Assembly (NCBI GenBank): GCA_946222885.1
Contig: CAMIAK010000001.1
Location: 62,001-126,000, forward strand
Direction: 5' to 3'
Source of the DNA: an uncultured Nesterenkonia sp.
Lineage (GTDB): Bacteria > Actinomycetota > Actinomycetes > Actinomycetales > Micrococcaceae
DNA length: 64,000 bases
The notes below the pieces were generated by a model. That model was not told where the DNA came from and did no database searches. It saw only the letters and a program-made list of their open reading frames with translations. Positions 62,982-64,000 of the stretch are shown piece by piece. The position numbers were made by a program, and so were the translations under genes. Numbering within the stretch: position 1 is the first letter of the stretch; each line of letters starts with the position of its first letter.

Positions 62982-63689
62982 TCAGCCCCATTCGGGGGCT
63001 TTGGCCTGGGAGGTCTGCTCGGGGAGGCCGAGGGGGTGGTTGACCTGCCAGGAGAGCCCGAACCGGTCGGTCACCCAGGCGAAGTTCTGGGCGAAGTCAT
63101 AGTCGCCGGGCTCCATGAGGTACTCGCCGCCCTCGGCCAGCCGGTCCACGATCTGGTCGAACTCGGAGGCGGAGTCCACCACCACGGCGATGGAGCTGGA
63201 CGGGGTGAAGCTGAACTGGTGCTTGACCAGGCTGTCCTGGATCATCAGCACCTGGCCGCCGATGCGCAGCTGGGCGGTGGCGACCAGGAGGGGGAGCTCC
63301 GCCGGCTCCTCGGCCTCTGCCGGGTCGTCGCCCTCTGCGGGATCTTCGAGGTCCTCGGGATGGGTCTCGGCGGTGACCGCGGGCAGCTGGATGGTCGCGT
63401 CCAGGGCCTCCTCGTCCAGCTCCTCGGAGAGATCGTCGGCGAGCTCGTCCTCAGCCTCCTCTGTGAGGAGCTCCTCGGGCTCGTCCTCTTCCGCCGGGCT
63501 CTCCTGCTCGGAAAGCTCCTGCTCCTCAGGCGCCTCGTCGCCGGCCTCCTCGGCGGGGACGAAGATCTCTGTGCCCTCGGGGTGGTGCTGGATCTCCAGG
63601 AGCTCCGCGTCCGGGAAGGTCTCCAGGTAATGATCGATCGCTTCCTGGGCACGGCCCTGGAACATCAGGAACGGAAGGCAAAGAGTCAT
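62982..63689 (-). CDS. VOC-family protein (PhnB-like) with large acidic insertion
   Basis: 235 residues. The ends fit the 3-demethylubiquinone/PhnB-like VOC fold: PFLMFQGRAQEAIDHYLETFPDAELLEI at the start and KHQFSFTPSSSIAVVVDSASEFDQIVDRLAEGG plus TDRFGLSWQVN at the end. Between strand 3 and the next conserved segment (about residues 46-132) lies a stretch made largely of Glu and Asp. Removing it leaves the normal length of about 150. AGGGTA (TACCCT) is 6 bases before the start. Function unknown. Confidence 0.82.
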   Translation of the reverse strand: MTLCLPFLMFQGRAQEAIDHYLETFPDAELLEIQHHPEGTEIFVPAEEAGDEAPEEQELSEQESPAEEDEPEELLTEEAEDELADDLSEELDEEALDATIQLPAVTAETHPEDLEDPAEGDDPAEAEEPAELPLLVATAQLRIGGQVLMIQDSLVKHQFSFTPSSSIAVVVDSASEFDQIVDRLAEGGEYLMEPGDYDFAQNFAWVTDRFGLSWQVNHPLGLPEQTSQAKAPEWG

Positions 63690-63728
63690 GGGATCAGGGT
63701 AGCTTGAATTCGGCCCTGAGAGGCGTCG

Positions 63729-64000
63729 CTAAGCGGAGAACCGCAGGCCGGAGGGGGAAGAACGGAAGCCGGCGGCCCGCAGCGACTCTCCGAAGCGGTG
63801 CTCCAGGATGCGCTGCCCGTTGACCTTCTCCACGGCGATGCGCCCGGTCTTCGCCGCCTGCAGCCGCCGGGACAGTGCGACGGCGGCTACATCCATGAGC
63901 TCCTCGTCCTCGGTGAACAGCAGCAGGGTCCGCCCGCCGCGCTCCATATAGAGCACCAGCTCACCGGCGCAGAGCACGACGACGGCCCCCGCCTTCCGTC
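63729..64000 (-). CDS. Lhr-type ATP-dependent helicase, C-terminal end (partial)
   Basis: The frame is open to the edge of the window and reads RKAGAVVVLCAGELVLYMERGG, then LAAAKTGRIAVEKVNGQ-like sequence and ends AAGFRSSPSGLRFSA. This is the usual C-terminus of the large actinobacterial Lhr DNA-repair helicase. Only about 90 residues are inside the window. Confidence 0.8.
   Translation of the reverse strand, partial: RKAGAVVVLCAGELVLYMERGGRTLLLFTEDEELMDVAAVALSRRLQAAKTGRIAVEKVNGQRILEHRFGESLRAAGFRSSPSGLRFSA

Overview
The window comes from a high-GC actinobacterium, most likely in the Micrococcales (a Micrococcaceae/Nesterenkonia-like genome is my inference; no marker gene fixes the genus). 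Signs are strong G/C third positions, many GTG starts, many genes with a TAnnnT -10 box 6-8 bases before the start codon (leaderless transcripts), an AccA3/AccD/AccE-type acyl-CoA carboxylase and the order acpS-nnr-alr-tsaE-tsaB-rimI-tsaD. No rRNA, tRNA, CRISPR array, transposase or prophage was seen.

Layout. 1-6.6 kb: end of acpS, NAD(P)HX repair enzyme, alanine racemase and the t6A tRNA-modification set with rimI. 6.6-11.1 kb: a GCS2 ligase, a GH3 lipoprotein and a THUMP-like methyltransferase. 11.2-15.5 kb: an iron-siderophore ABC importer with DtxR/IdeR-like boxes. 15.6-18.1 kb: an MHS transporter and a HATPase-LuxR regulator bracketed by two copies of a 71-bp palindrome. 18.2-25.0 kb: acyl-CoA carboxylase (accA3, maf, accE, accD), an SDR and birA. 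25.0-28.0 kb: PH-domain protein, class III adenylate cyclase and PP2C phosphatase. 28.0-36.2 kb: gatCAB, fructosamine kinase, ligA, inositol phosphatase and low-molecular-weight phosphatase. 36.3-38.7 kb: alanine/glycine symporter and a CPBP protease. 38.7-46.0 kb: a 5-oxoproline island (pxpA, fused pxpB-pxpC, fused biotin carboxylase-BCCP, FCD/GntR regulator, NRAMP-like YcsG, YcsI). 46.1-51.8 kb: DUF368 protein and a glycine-riboswitch-controlled gcvP-gcvT. 52-55.3 kb: NarL-type two-component pair and an acyl-CoA dehydrogenase. 55.3-57.2 kb: an AbiE-like toxin-antitoxin pair and small membrane proteins. 57.3-64 kb: pdxK, Nudix/DUF4916, RluA-DedA-membrane-protein operon, a VOC protein with a large acidic insertion, and the end of an Lhr-type helicase.

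Two things stand out. First, a family of roughly 60-84 bp imperfect or perfect palindromes is scattered through the window. Four copies are exactly 71 bp and share the terminus GTTGTGTGGGC. Other members keep the hairpin while the arm sequence changes, and several lie in frame inside conserved proteins (Nnr, AccE, the PxpB-PxpC linker, the TsaB C-terminus, probably BirA). Second, the 5-oxoproline island encodes every domain of a biotin-dependent carboxylase of the urea-carboxylase type (BC, BCCP and the KipI/KipA-like carboxyltransferase domain). Three matching TTGTnnnACAA operators identify the likely binding sites of its regulator.
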